A DNA stretch of 18,223 nt. Origin: TA-21 sp036557405 (GTDB lineage Archaea; Thermoproteota; Nitrososphaeria; Nitrososphaerales; Nitrososphaeraceae). This document shows positions 7,306 through 13,801 of this stretch, one piece after another. Each line of letters opens with the position of its first letter. The stretch's first letter is position 1. A program made the position numbers and the translations under genes. The notes beneath the pieces are model-generated. The model saw only the letters and a program-made list of their open reading frames with translations, was not told the DNA's origin and ran no database searches. The stretch is taken from the NCBI GenBank assembly GCA_036557405.1, contig DATBHO010000041.1:1-18223 (forward strand), read 5' to 3'.

Positions 7306-7365
7306 TATCTGCGATTTTCTATCTATTCATGTTGTTACTCTCTTAGAGATTTCTAGGCTAATATG

Positions 7366-7385
7366 ACGATCTATACAAAGATCGT
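7366..7385 (+). terminator. Hairpin after the KaiC/cyclase gene
   Basis: ACGATCT (7366-7372) pairs perfectly with AGATCGT (7379-7385) around a 6-nt loop, 60 nt after the stop codon. No strong T-run follows at once, so it may be an RNA-stabilising 3' hairpin rather than a terminator. Confidence 0.4.
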
Positions 7386-7498
7386 ATCTAAGATATCCTA
7401 GTAGTTCTTTAAATCGGTATACTCTATTGTCCGTATCTTAATCAACTATAACGTTGTGTTTATTTCATTACTTTTTTAATTCTAATTGAATTTAGCAG

Positions 7499-7538
7499 AA
7501 AAAAATCCCAAGGACGCGCGGATGATTTTTCAATCCTT
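7499..7538 (-). terminator. Terminator of the alcohol dehydrogenase gene
   Basis: On the minus strand, a 5-bp stem (AAGGA/TCCTT, plus-strand arms 7510-7514 and 7534-7538) overlaps the stop codon. It is followed by GGGA and seven Ts (plus-strand A-run 7499-7505). This fits T-run termination in archaea. Confidence 0.45.
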
Positions 7539-8523
7539 ATTGAATTTTAAGTACAGCCCTAAATCGTAATTCGCCTTTCACAACCTTTTCGTAGGCGACA
7601 TTCATATCGTCCAATGGAAAAGACTCTGTCATAACATGAACCCTGCCTTTAGCTACATAATCCAGCGCTTCATAGAGATATTCTCTATCATTTTGCACTG
7701 ATCCTATAATGCGACCTCGCCCATACAGTAAATGACCTGTAACAATTAGAGGTTCATTTGAAATTCCCATTAAAACTAGTCTTCCATCTGGTCTTAATCC
7801 CTTTAGGGTTTCACCTGTAGCCTTGTAAGAGTTACTCGTGGCTAGAACCACATCTGCTCCGCCAGATTTCTTTAAACCCTTACCGTCTGACACTACCATA
7901 TCTGCACCAAGTTTGTATGCTAGCTCTTCTTTATCCTTAGAATGTGTAATGGCAATCGTTTCAAATCCACAGATCTTAGCATATTGAATAGCGAGATGCC
8001 CTAAACCTCCAACACCGACAATTGCGATGCGCTCGTGGGGTTTCGGTTCGGCAATTCTCAAACCGCTATACACAGTATATCCCGCACAGAATATTGGTGC
8101 CGCTTGTTCATACTCTAATCCTTCAGGTAGTAGTTGCGTTGCATCTGCATAAGCTACCATATATTCCGCATGTCCTCCAGCAATGTTAACACCTGTTCCA
8201 ATCTGCTCTAAGCAAAACAATGACTTTTCTCTTTGGCACCACTCACATCTGCCACATGTATGTTGCGTCCAAGGAACTCCAACTCTATCCCCTATTTTTC
8301 TAGTTGTAACACTTTGACCTAACTCGACTATTTCTCCAACTGGCTCATGGCCTAGTGTATTAGGAAGACGAGCTGGAAGATTACCTTCCGTCATATGTAC
8401 ATCAGTATAACAGATTCCACTTGCATGCATCTTGATTAGGACTTGATCCGGACCTGGTTTAGGGATTGGAATATCTTTTAGTTGCCATTTGCCATGAACT
8501 TCTGGGACTATCGCTGCTTTCAT
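7537..8523 (-). CDS. Zinc-dependent alcohol dehydrogenase (MDR superfamily)
   Basis: A complete 328-aa medium-chain dehydrogenase that interconverts alcohols and aldehydes with a nicotinamide cofactor. Catalytic zinc ligands are C38, H59 (GHEP) with E60, and C146. The structural zinc loop has C90, C93, C96 and C104. The Rossmann motif is G170-V-G-G-L-G175. At the end of the second beta strand the sequence is AITHSKDK, without the acidic residue that selects NAD, so NADP(H) is the more likely cofactor. It resembles the AdhP/YahK group. The physiological substrate cannot be read from sequence; aldehyde detoxification is a common role. The minus-strand TATA-like TAAAATATTTC at 8549-8559 is about 30 nt from the ATG. 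It appears monocistronic and divergent from the 8675 gene. Confidence 0.95.
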   Translation of the reverse strand: MKAAIVPEVHGKWQLKDIPIPKPGPDQVLIKMHASGICYTDVHMTEGNLPARLPNTLGHEPVGEIVELGQSVTTRKIGDRVGVPWTQHTCGRCEWCQREKSLFCLEQIGTGVNIAGGHAEYMVAYADATQLLPEGLEYEQAAPIFCAGYTVYSGLRIAEPKPHERIAIVGVGGLGHLAIQYAKICGFETIAITHSKDKEELAYKLGADMVVSDGKGLKKSGGADVVLATSNSYKATGETLKGLRPDGRLVLMGISNEPLIVTGHLLYGRGRIIGSVQNDREYLYEALDYVAKGRVHVMTESFPLDDMNVAYEKVVKGELRFRAVLKIQ

Positions 8524-8674
8524 TATGAATCAAATTCTCTTGCAGGCCTAAAATATTTCTTTTCAAGTCACTTCAGATAGGGCTCATAATAAAGTATAAT
8601 GCTGAAAATTATGTTCATCAATCAACCCTCATCTGTCAACATTCTTAAACTTTTATGTCCATATGATAGACAGA

Positions 8675-8881
8675 ATGTCTTCAAGTAATTCAGAAATACT
8701 TGGTCTCATAAGTAAATGCAGGGAGATGAAGGATGTCGTAAAAAAGTCGAGTGCTTTGCAACGCATAAACCTATTGCTTCCTCCAGAATCAAGGGTAAAT
8801 CTTCCTTCACTTATTACTAACGATGGTATAGATAATCTTCTAAGTTGGATAGAAGTTAGGATTTCTCCACCAATCTATTGA
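8675..8881 (+). CDS. Small hypothetical soluble protein
   Basis: A 68-aa product from the ATG at 8675. An in-frame ATG at 8663 would add four residues, but TTAAACTTTTAT at 8645-8656 lies about 25 nt before 8675 and only 13 before 8663, so the shorter start is preferred. The chain begins MSSSNSEILGLISKC, has a helical, Lys-rich centre (CREMKDVVKKSSALQRI) and a Leu-rich C-terminal half (LLPPESRVNLPSL, then LLSWIEVRI). There is no signal peptide or membrane segment. No family is recognised. It shares the 150-nt divergent spacer with the alcohol dehydrogenase gene. Confidence 0.55.
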   Translation: MSSSNSEILGLISKCREMKDVVKKSSALQRINLLLPPESRVNLPSLITNDGIDNLLSWIEVRISPPIY

Positions 8882-9075
8882 CTTACGACACCATAATAGC
8901 ATCTAATCGTTGCTGTGTATTCTTTGCTGTATAGTATGTGTGACTCAAATTAGACAATTGAAAATGATTCTAAAGGACACCTCGATCAAAACTAGAATTA
9001 CATCATAGACAATCAACGAACATGATCGGGTATGAAAAATAAAAAAATAATTGGCTTAGGATTTAAACAAATGCA

Positions 9076-9204
9076 CTAAGATTCTTTTTTATTTTCTTGG
9101 CCTGGCTCCGGTGCTGGCTCAGGTTCTACGTCACCTGGTTCTTCGGGTTCTGGTTCCACTTGTCCCAATTGTACATGTGTGTCTGTGTCTGTTAATTCTG
9201 ACAT
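9076..9204 (-). CDS. 42-aa acidic Pro/Glu-rich peptide
   Basis: A short frame from the ATG (complement of 9202-9204) to a TAG. The 42-aa peptide starts MSELTDTDTHVQLGQ. It continues with two VEPEP units separated by EEPGD and ends APEPGQENKKES. It has 10 Glu, 3 Asp and 7 Pro and is probably disordered and soluble. The plus-strand GTATTTATGG at 9225-9234 reads as CCATAAATAC on the coding strand. It sits about 26 nt before the start, the spacing seen at other genes here, which supports expression. The function is unknown; it could act as a charged linker or inhibitor peptide. Confidence 0.55.
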   Translation of the reverse strand: MSELTDTDTHVQLGQVEPEPEEPGDVEPEPAPEPGQENKKES

Positions 9205-9433
9205 ATAATATTGATACCGGAAAAGTATTTATGGATTTATTATAATGCAAAACGGGCCTAATTTCTGCAAAATTGAAATCGATCTATTTTCTAGTTTCTA
9301 ATAACAGTCTACGCAGGATACAGGTTATACTGTCTGGATTGGTTCTCTTCAGAGAGGACGCTCATAATGGTCTTGCACAAATTCTCTAAATATATGATAA
9401 TGTCCTTCCCTGATAGGGAATTTGATAAATAAG

Positions 9434-9562
9434 ATGACTTTAAAAAGAAAAGGACTGCTGGAAGAATTGAGGAGAGATAGTTTTCTCAAATACACTGGTG
9501 ATGAAAAATTTCGAAAAAAATCCCACCAGAGAATGAAGAAAAAACTTAATAGCAAAGGGTAG
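9434..9562 (+). CDS. 42-aa Lys/Arg-rich peptide
   Basis: A short frame from the ATG at 9434 to the TAG at 9560-9562. The product is strongly basic (10 Lys and 5 Arg in 42) and begins MTLKRKGLLEELRRDSF, then KYTGDEKFRKKSHQRMKKK. This pattern resembles small nucleic-acid-binding or ribosome-associated archaeal peptides, but no family is recognised. TAAATATATGATAA at 9387-9400 is about 41 nt before the start, implying a leader of about 15 nt. A small hairpin (TTCCCT/AGGGAA, 9406-9420) lies between them. An 80-codon frame on the opposite strand is less likely because it reads as a Phe/Leu/Ser mirror of these Lys codons. Confidence 0.4.
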   Translation: MTLKRKGLLEELRRDSFLKYTGDEKFRKKSHQRMKKKLNSKG

Positions 9563-9645
9563 TTTGATAGATAATCGTATTCTTTTCCCATCTGCCCAGT
9601 TTAGGTGTTTATATTTTGCAGATTATTTGTTTAGAAAAATATAGA

Positions 9646-9680
9646 AGAAAAAATATTTTTGACTAGGACAATTGCCTAGT
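9646..9680 (-). terminator. Terminator of the Ser-rich secreted protein gene
   Basis: ACTAGG (9662-9667) pairs with CCTAGT (9675-9680). The loop contains the palindrome CAATTG, so the site is a perfect 18-nt palindrome with one extra A. On the minus strand it starts 9 nt after the stop codon region and is followed by an AT stretch ending in six Ts (plus-strand As 9648-9653). Confidence 0.6.
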
Positions 9681-9688
9681 TATCTTCT

Positions 9689-10132
9689 TTATCCGTTATT
9701 TTTGTCAGTTGAGTTGCTACTGGAAGACTTCGACTCTTTAGACGATTCGCTGGATGATTGATTTTGCCCTTTCGGCATAAAATCCTTTAATGATTCGCAT
9801 GATTGCTTTCCTTCTTTCATGGATGAACAAAGTTGTACATCCTGCATTTTGGTATTATTTGGCACCATTGCTGTTACTGGTATCTTCGTTGGGCTTCCGC
9901 CTTCACCCTGTTGAATTGTTACATCAACTGTAATACTCTTATTCTCTTGGCCTGCTTTTGCTTTCTCTCCACCCTTTGCTTTTAGAGTGAAATTCAGTGG
10001 AACCTCAATCTGCGGTTGAGAGGATGACTGGTTACCTGTTTCCGGCCATTGCTGTGCTAAACTCATCATTGGATAGGCGATTACCAATGAAAGTGCAAAT
10101 GTAGCTATCAAAAATGGTGTTCTCATATTCAT
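9689..10132 (-). CDS. Secreted Ser-rich protein
   Basis: A 147-aa product from the ATG at 10132 (MNMRTPFLIATFALSLVIAY). An ATG three codons earlier (10141) is possible. The coding-strand TATA element TATAAAG (plus 10156-10162) is 27 nt from 10132, which favours that start. The signal peptide probably ends at SLAQQ. The mature part has a beta-rich segment (NKSITVDVTIQQG, KIPVTAMVPNN) and a Cys pair with nine residues between (LCSSMKEGKQSCES) that may form a disulfide. The low-complexity Ser/Lys tail carries sequons and is probably surface-exposed and glycosylated. The family is unknown. It is single-gene, with its own terminator. Confidence 0.75.
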   Translation of the reverse strand: MNMRTPFLIATFALSLVIAYPMMSLAQQWPETGNQSSSQPQIEVPLNFTLKAKGGEKAKAGQENKSITVDVTIQQGEGGSPTKIPVTAMVPNNTKMQDVQLCSSMKEGKQSCESLKDFMPKGQNQSSSESSKESKSSSSNSTDKNNG

Positions 10133-10141
10133 TAATTGCAT

Positions 10142-10445
10142 CTAGGACTTTAAACTTTATAATGGTTAAACGAAATTTGTTCTGTACTTGCGCTGGCAGT
10201 TTGAATATTATATGTCTTAATGAATCAGGACTAGTAACACGTAACATCGTATCCCATTTATCGACATGATCCACTAGGACAAACCGTGGTATGCTCTATA
10301 GTTTCTAGCCTTGCACCTAGCGTACAATGTTCAATAATTTATATAAAATAAACAGTTTAATGAGACGCGAGATTGTATGAGTCTAGGAAAATCGAGAAAA
10401 AACAATTGTCTTGATTCTAACATCTAGAAAAAATGGGAGATGAAG
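10142..10445. other. 304-nt spacer without a supported gene
   Basis: The spacer holds the TATA element for the Ser-rich gene near 10156-10162 and the 3' region of the 10446 gene. An 80-codon minus-strand frame (10032-10274) overlaps the Ser-rich gene and its promoter and is not convincing. No RNA gene or long repeat was seen. Confidence 0.4.
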
Positions 10446-10799
10446 TTACTTTGCATCTACTTCCTTATACTGTTGCAACAATCGCAGCATGTTGAGCGCG
10501 ATTATAGTCTTTGCTGCTTCCTTTGGATCCATACCTTTTATAACCACGATTAGGTTTTTATCTTCATCAGCAGACATTTTGGCCAAGAGCGGGTGCCTTT
10601 CTTTTATGTTTTTACTCAGGGTATCAACATCGATTACTGCCGACAAGTTGCCTTTTGTGGATTCTGCCGACAAGTTACCATTTGTGGCGTTACCTTGGGC
10701 ATGAACCATATTTGCAGGACTTGCTGCTTCTACTGCTGCGACGAGTAAAGCGGCTGTCATAACGAAGATTGACAATTTCGTGATATTTGAGGTTATCAT
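10446..10799 (-). CDS. Secreted protein with 9-residue sequon repeat
   Basis: A 117-aa product with a signal peptide (hydrophobic residues 8-24, likely cleavage near MVHAQ at 32-35). Two tandem 9-residue units of the pattern TxGNLSAxx follow, each with an N-glycosylation sequon, after an NAT sequon. The C-terminal part (about 55-117) is a compact alpha/beta segment (ERHPLLAKMSADEDKNLIVVI, then helices ending LRLLQQYKEVDAK). It is an exported envelope protein of unknown function. The coding-strand TATA element ATATAAAAAG (plus 10821-10830) is about 27 nt from the ATG, suggesting a leaderless transcript. The gene is divergent from the PsbP-like gene across a 370-nt spacer. Confidence 0.75.
   Translation of the reverse strand: MITSNITKLSIFVMTAALLVAAVEAASPANMVHAQGNATNGNLSAESTKGNLSAVIDVDTLSKNIKERHPLLAKMSADEDKNLIVVIKGMDPKEAAKTIIALNMLRLLQQYKEVDAK
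10637..10690 (-). repeat. Two 27-nt tandem repeats inside the 10446 gene
   Basis: Plus-strand units 10637-10663 and 10664-10690 share CTGCCGACAAGTT and TTTGTGG with a few substitutions. They encode the TxGNLSAxx duplication, so copy number may vary between strains. Confidence 0.65.
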
Positions 10800-11169
10800 A
10801 TCTAAACTTAGAATTTTATACTTTTTATATGTGAGACAAAAATCGAAATTGGGATGATATTATATTTCAAGGTATGCATTAAATCACAGTATTTTTTTGT
10901 GGTTTTTAATTAATAGTTTAATATTATTTCTATCATTTCTAACTTTCGTAATGCGTGGTACCTAGTCATAACCAGTTTATTCTTTATTATGCGAAGATTA
11001 CTTTGATAGACATGATAGACTTACTATCAGTCTTGATTCAATTATTGCATTACAAAATAAGTTTTTGCAATAAATCATTGAGCATAAATTCAATAAATTT
11101 GTGAGAAAAACACTCTTTTAGCCAACTTAAAGAAATGGTTTAAAGGTTCTAGATTTGCTAACTAGGAGT
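10800..11169. other. 370-nt divergent spacer with a TGATAG cluster
   Basis: The spacer contains the two promoters of the flanking secreted-protein genes. It also holds a cluster at 11004-11032: two direct copies of TGATAGAC (11004-11011 and 11013-11020) and an inverted CTATCA (11024-11029). No coding frame or RNA gene was found. Confidence 0.5.
11139..11144 (+). promoter_or_regulatory. TATA box for the PsbP-like gene
   Basis: TTTAAA is centred about 28 nt before the ATG at 11170 but only about 14 nt before the TTG at 11155. This decides in favour of the ATG. Confidence 0.55.
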
Positions 11170-11757
11170 ATGTACTTAGTTCATATAATAACAACTACAA
11201 TATTATTATTATTTCTCATTCAAAGTGCTTACAGTGTGGAAGAAAAGTTCAGAGGTCTTCCTTTTTCTATCGAAGTACCTAACACTTGGAGTTATACTGA
11301 ATCCCCAGAGGCTCCTTTAGAACATGCATTAGGGCTTAGTTCTTATTCTTCTGTGGTATTGGTCCCTGCCAAGTTTGCCGATTTACTTATTCAAGATAAA
11401 GGTGATATTGCTCTGGGTAACGGTACTGCGGCAATATTATTTGCAGAGGATTCAGATTATACTGTAAAGAATGCACCACCGGAACTGTATGTAAAATTTA
11501 GAATGAATAAGGACGACTCTCTCAACGTTACGTCCCAGCAAGATACAACTGTGGGTAAAGAGAAAGCTGTCAGAATTGAAGGTACTAAAAATGACACAGC
11601 TGGCTCTCTGAAACTCTTGGAATACCTCTTAACACATAATAATGAACCTTACATTATTAGGTATGTCGCTAGCACGAATGACTTTCAAAAATATCTACCA
11701 GACTTTGAATTGATGGTTAAGAGTTTTATGTTCGGCACAAATAGTACTCATAGTTAA
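11170..11757 (+). CDS. Secreted PsbP-like protein
   Basis: A 195-aa product from the ATG at 11170 with a signal peptide (MYLVHIITTTILLLFLIQS, cleavage near AYS). The mature domain opens with a PsbP-like pattern, LPFSIEVPNTWSYTES. It has alternating strands such as SSVVLVPAKFAD and EKAVRIEGTKND, and closes with YIIRYVAS and FELMVKSFMF, the usual last strand and helix of PsbP/MOG1-like folds. Four sequons (NGT, NVT, NDT, NST) indicate glycosylation outside the cell. In archaea these proteins have no photosystem role and their ligand is unknown. A TTG start at 11155 would add five residues but lies too close to the TATA box. Confidence 0.8.
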   Translation: MYLVHIITTTILLLFLIQSAYSVEEKFRGLPFSIEVPNTWSYTESPEAPLEHALGLSSYSSVVLVPAKFADLLIQDKGDIALGNGTAAILFAEDSDYTVKNAPPELYVKFRMNKDDSLNVTSQQDTTVGKEKAVRIEGTKNDTAGSLKLLEYLLTHNNEPYIIRYVASTNDFQKYLPDFELMVKSFMFGTNSTHS

Positions 11758-11801
11758 ATTGTATTCGTTCTACGATTTTTCAAGTTCTATTTCTATTTGA
11801 T

Positions 11802-12089
11802 TTAAACCGCGTGATTTGAGATAATTTCAAATGCAGCTAGTCTATACGCTGAAATCCCCGGCATCCTAATGTCTGTAATTACAAGAGAGTATCTCTGTGG
11901 CCTTTCTCTTTTTTCTCTCAGAGCAGCGAGCGGATCAAGATATGATGTTATTCTAAATCGTTCTCTTTTGAGAAAGTCACCAAACAAATTTAAAATATCC
12001 GGTTCATCATCAATCACTAGTATCTTTTTAGTTGTCGCAATAGAACTACTCGACTCTATGTTTTCGTCAGTTGAATATCCGTCAACCAC
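11802..12089 (-). pseudogene. Truncated response-regulator receiver domain
   Basis: A GTG-started 95-aa frame whose residues 21-80 are a normal receiver: acidic pair D27/D28 in ILVIDDEPD and phospho-acceptor D73 in VITDIRMPG. After ISAYRLA the domain breaks off; beta-4 with Thr/Ser, beta-5 with the conserved Lys and helix 5 are missing, and the frame ends FEIISNHAV. Read one base ahead, the same DNA (11835 down to about 11786) gives LKLSQITRFKSNRNRT and a stop. This looks like the final helix of a receiver. A deletion of roughly 100 nt with a frame change is the simplest explanation. The remnant could still be phosphorylated only if it folds, which is unlikely. A TATA-like ATATAGTATAATAAAAG (plus 12101-12117) lies upstream, so the promoter may survive. 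Confidence 0.6.
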
Positions 12090-12225
12090 TCCTTACCACT
12101 CTTTTATTATACTATATGGGTGTGAACATTCCGATGAGTAATTAGAATAAAAACACGGGAAAATGATACCATATCTTGCTTATTGATGAAATAAAAGCAT
12201 ATAAAAACAAATAGTCTGAATCAAC

Positions 12226-12264
12226 TATATTTTAGTCTTGAGTGAAAATTAAGACTAAAATGTA
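12226..12264. repeat. 14-bp inverted repeat
   Basis: TATATTTTAGTCTT (12226-12239) pairs with AAGACTAAAATGTA (12251-12264), 13 Watson-Crick pairs and one G-U, loop of 11 nt. It lies between the receiver remnant and the 12332 gene. No T-run follows on the plus strand; on the minus strand T-rich DNA follows, so a minus-strand terminator or a small structured RNA is possible. Confidence 0.6.
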
Positions 12265-12331
12265 TCTATAGTTTGGAGGTTTAAAATACTATCTTATGAA
12301 TCTTAATTAGATATGTTGCAATATTATTCAT

Positions 12332-12478
12332 ATGCCGAGAGGAGTCAAAAAGGGCCTAAATACAAAAAAGTTCGACAGGTGCATCACGAAAGTCAAGCGT
12401 AAATCCGGAAAAAAAGTCAATCCATACGCAGTCTGTAATGCAAGTATGTCCGGCAAAACGAAACATAAAAGAAAATAG
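12332..12478 (+). CDS. 48-aa basic Cys-containing protein
   Basis: A frame from the ATG at 12332 to the TAG at 12476-12478. The product starts MPRGVKKGLNTKKFDRCITK, has C17 and C35 and the segment VNPYAVCNASMSGK, and ends in Lys/Arg. The pattern DRC, then NPYAVC about 18 residues later, recurs in small archaeal and viral proteins by my recollection; this was not checked. It is probably a nucleic-acid-binding peptide or, if the Cys bind metal with another chain, a mini zinc protein. TTAATTAG at 12303-12310 is about 26 nt upstream, and a good terminator starts 10 nt after the stop, so it seems to be a complete single-gene unit. Confidence 0.7.
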   Translation: MPRGVKKGLNTKKFDRCITKVKRKSGKKVNPYAVCNASMSGKTKHKRK

Positions 12479-12487
12479 TGCAACCTA

Positions 12488-12530
12488 GACCAGTATTGCT
12501 GGTCAAATAGCCTCCATATTTCTTTTCTTT
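12488..12530 (+). terminator. Terminator after the 48-aa protein gene
   Basis: GACCAG (12488-12493) pairs perfectly with CTGGTC (12499-12504) around a 5-nt loop. T-rich DNA follows (ATTTCTTTTCTTT, 12518-12530). It starts 10 nt after the stop codon. Confidence 0.6.
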
Positions 12531-12669
12531 TGGAATTAGCATCGAATTTTTATCAGAGGCTCATTAAAACAATTTTAACAGTTATCCTTATTAGGTAACC
12601 TACAGTATAATGTCTGGCGATAATATGATATTGCTTGAAGATTAACTATCAGAATAAATTCTTAATATT

Positions 12670-12713
12670 AAAAAAAAGAAAGGTTTGCTCTTACCAGGAC
12701 AACAATTAGTCCT
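12670..12713 (-). terminator. Terminator of the PRC-barrel-like gene
   Basis: On the minus strand a 5-bp stem (plus-strand AGGAC 12696-12700 and GTCCT 12709-12713) spans the stop codon. A T-run follows (plus-strand As 12670-12677), 18 nt beyond the stem. Confidence 0.45.
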
Positions 12714-12936
12714 TTTTGTAATTCTGAGCGTCTTCCTTGGTTATAGAAAACCAAACCTTGTCTCCATCAAAGCGTTCAACTAGGCTTTTTGGGAGATAAA
12801 ATTTGTCCTTGTCTACAAGACCCCTTTTGGTAACGACTATTTCTGGTTCCACCTCATGTACTTCGCCCAGATCATAGTCATTTATACCTCTTGCTTCTTT
12901 TTTTACGATTTCGTCCCAGTCTGTTATATTGGTCAT
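12706..12936 (-). CDS. PRC-barrel/DUF2171-like small protein
   Basis: A 76-aa soluble protein. After an N-terminal helix (WDEIVKKEARGIN) the rest fits the short beta-barrel of the PRC/DUF2171 type. It has a first strand DLGEVHEVEPEIVVTKRG, a Lys/Asp loop (LVDKDKFYLP) with the typical YLP before the last turn, then DGDKVWFSITKEDA. Such barrels act in RNA processing, photosystems or stress, usually as binding modules; the partner here is unknown. The coding-strand TATA element CTTAAATAAAAT (plus 12954-12965) lies about 24 nt from the ATG, suggesting a leaderless single-gene unit. Confidence 0.75.
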   Translation of the reverse strand: MTNITDWDEIVKKEARGINDYDLGEVHEVEPEIVVTKRGLVDKDKFYLPKSLVERFDGDKVWFSITKEDAQNYKKD

Positions 12937-13091
12937 GAGATCTATAGTTCAACATTTTATTTAAGTATTGGGCGACAGGCAAAGAAAGAACCAAGTCTAG
13001 ATCGTTCCTTTGAAAAGAATATTTTACAACTAAACTATTCCGCAAAATTAGTGTACAATTGATGAATTATTTTTCATTGAAAGATTTTGAC

Positions 13092-13103
13092 ATAAATATA
13101 TAG
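13092..13103 (+). promoter_or_regulatory. TATA box for the anti-sigma-like secreted protein
   Basis: ATAAATATATAG is centred about 27 nt before the ATG at 13125, supporting that start over the TTG at 13122. Confidence 0.55.
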
Positions 13104-13124
13104 TTTGTAGTACTAGTATACTTG

Positions 13125-13571
13125 ATGAAATCATCTGCAGGCAATACAGTATCGATCATGTTGGTTGGTATTTTTTTAATAGGAGGTGCTATTTTTGTGG
13201 GAAAATTTGTGTATGGACAGGAAACAATAGATATAAAGACTCCAGGTGGGAATGAGCCTTTTGGCGGTGAAAAGAAGGGAACCGTAACAATTGTTCCTAA
13301 AGAACATTCGGTGAATATAGTCGCGAATATGACTACACCTCCAAAAGCAGGAAAAGTGTTTGAAGGTTGGCTAGCAGATGTCGGTGGGTCCGACTATAAA
13401 TTGAGCATAGGTGAATTCTCAAAAAATGGAACTCTTGACTTTAAAGGAACAATGGTAAATCCTTATACCTATACACAGTTCCTTGTGACCGAAGAACCTT
13501 TTGAAGATCCTGATCCTAATGCTGCATCAGTAGTTGCAGGCGCAAAGCTCGTAAGCCCATTTGGACAGTAG
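13125..13571 (+). CDS. Secreted or membrane-anchored RskA/anti-sigma-like domain protein
   Basis: A 148-aa product from the ATG at 13125 (the TTG at 13122 is less likely). The N-terminus holds a membrane segment or signal peptide (VSIMLVGIFLIGGAIFVGKF) followed by VYGQE. The C-terminal region (about 70-148) matches the pattern of the anti-sigma-K (RskA) C-terminal domain: PPKAGKVFEGWLADVGG, a strand SIGEFSKNGTLDF, then FLVTEEPFEDPDPNAASVVAG. In bacteria this fold sits outside the membrane next to a sigma-binding segment; archaea have no sigma factor and none is seen here. It is therefore probably a stand-alone extracellular beta-sandwich. A hairpin plus T5 lies 150 nt downstream. Confidence 0.75.
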   Translation: MKSSAGNTVSIMLVGIFLIGGAIFVGKFVYGQETIDIKTPGGNEPFGGEKKGTVTIVPKEHSVNIVANMTTPPKAGKVFEGWLADVGGSDYKLSIGEFSKNGTLDFKGTMVNPYTYTQFLVTEEPFEDPDPNAASVVAGAKLVSPFGQ

Positions 13572-13718
13572 GCATGGAGAAACATTTTCTGTCTACTACT
13601 CCCTTATCTATTCTACATGATTTAGAACACTGGGAATTTACTGTTATCATTTTATGAACTGCTTAGTTTACTCAATTCATTGTACATTTTATTATGGCAG
13701 CACATATGCAGTTTAGAT

Positions 13719-13742
13719 CTTATAATCGAATTATAAGTTTTT
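13719..13742 (+). terminator. Hairpin plus T5 in the spacer before the CorA gene
   Basis: CTTATAAT (13719-13726) pairs with ATTATAAG (13730-13737) around a CGA loop and is followed by five Ts (13738-13742). It looks like an intrinsic terminator but lies about 150 nt after the nearest stop codon. It therefore implies a long 3' UTR or a small RNA ending there. Confidence 0.5.
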
Positions 13743-13763
13743 CAAGAGATATTATCGCTACTA

Positions 13764-13774
13764 TTTTATATTTT
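13764..13774 (+). promoter_or_regulatory. TATA box for the CorA-like gene
   Basis: TTTTATATTTT is centred about 33 nt before the TTG at 13802, which would leave a leader of only a few bases. Confidence 0.5.
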
Positions 13775-13801
13775 GTTGCAGATAATACATTCTGATTCAA
13801 C

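Noticed and set aside
9349..9591. 80-codon minus-strand frame rich in Phe, Leu and Ser
   Set aside because: It is the antisense of a Lys/Arg-rich frame on the plus strand; the composition is what AAA/AAG codons give when read backwards, and it has no membrane-protein layout or promoter.
10032..10274. 80-codon minus-strand frame upstream of the Ser-rich secreted protein
   Set aside because: It overlaps the start of that gene by about 100 nt and its promoter, and shows no recognisable domain.
11869..12141. 90-codon plus-strand frame opposite the receiver remnant
   Set aside because: The minus strand carries clear receiver motifs, so this frame is an antisense shadow.
13574..13657. 27-codon frame after the anti-sigma-like gene
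   Set aside because: No promoter, biased composition or conserved pattern; likely chance.
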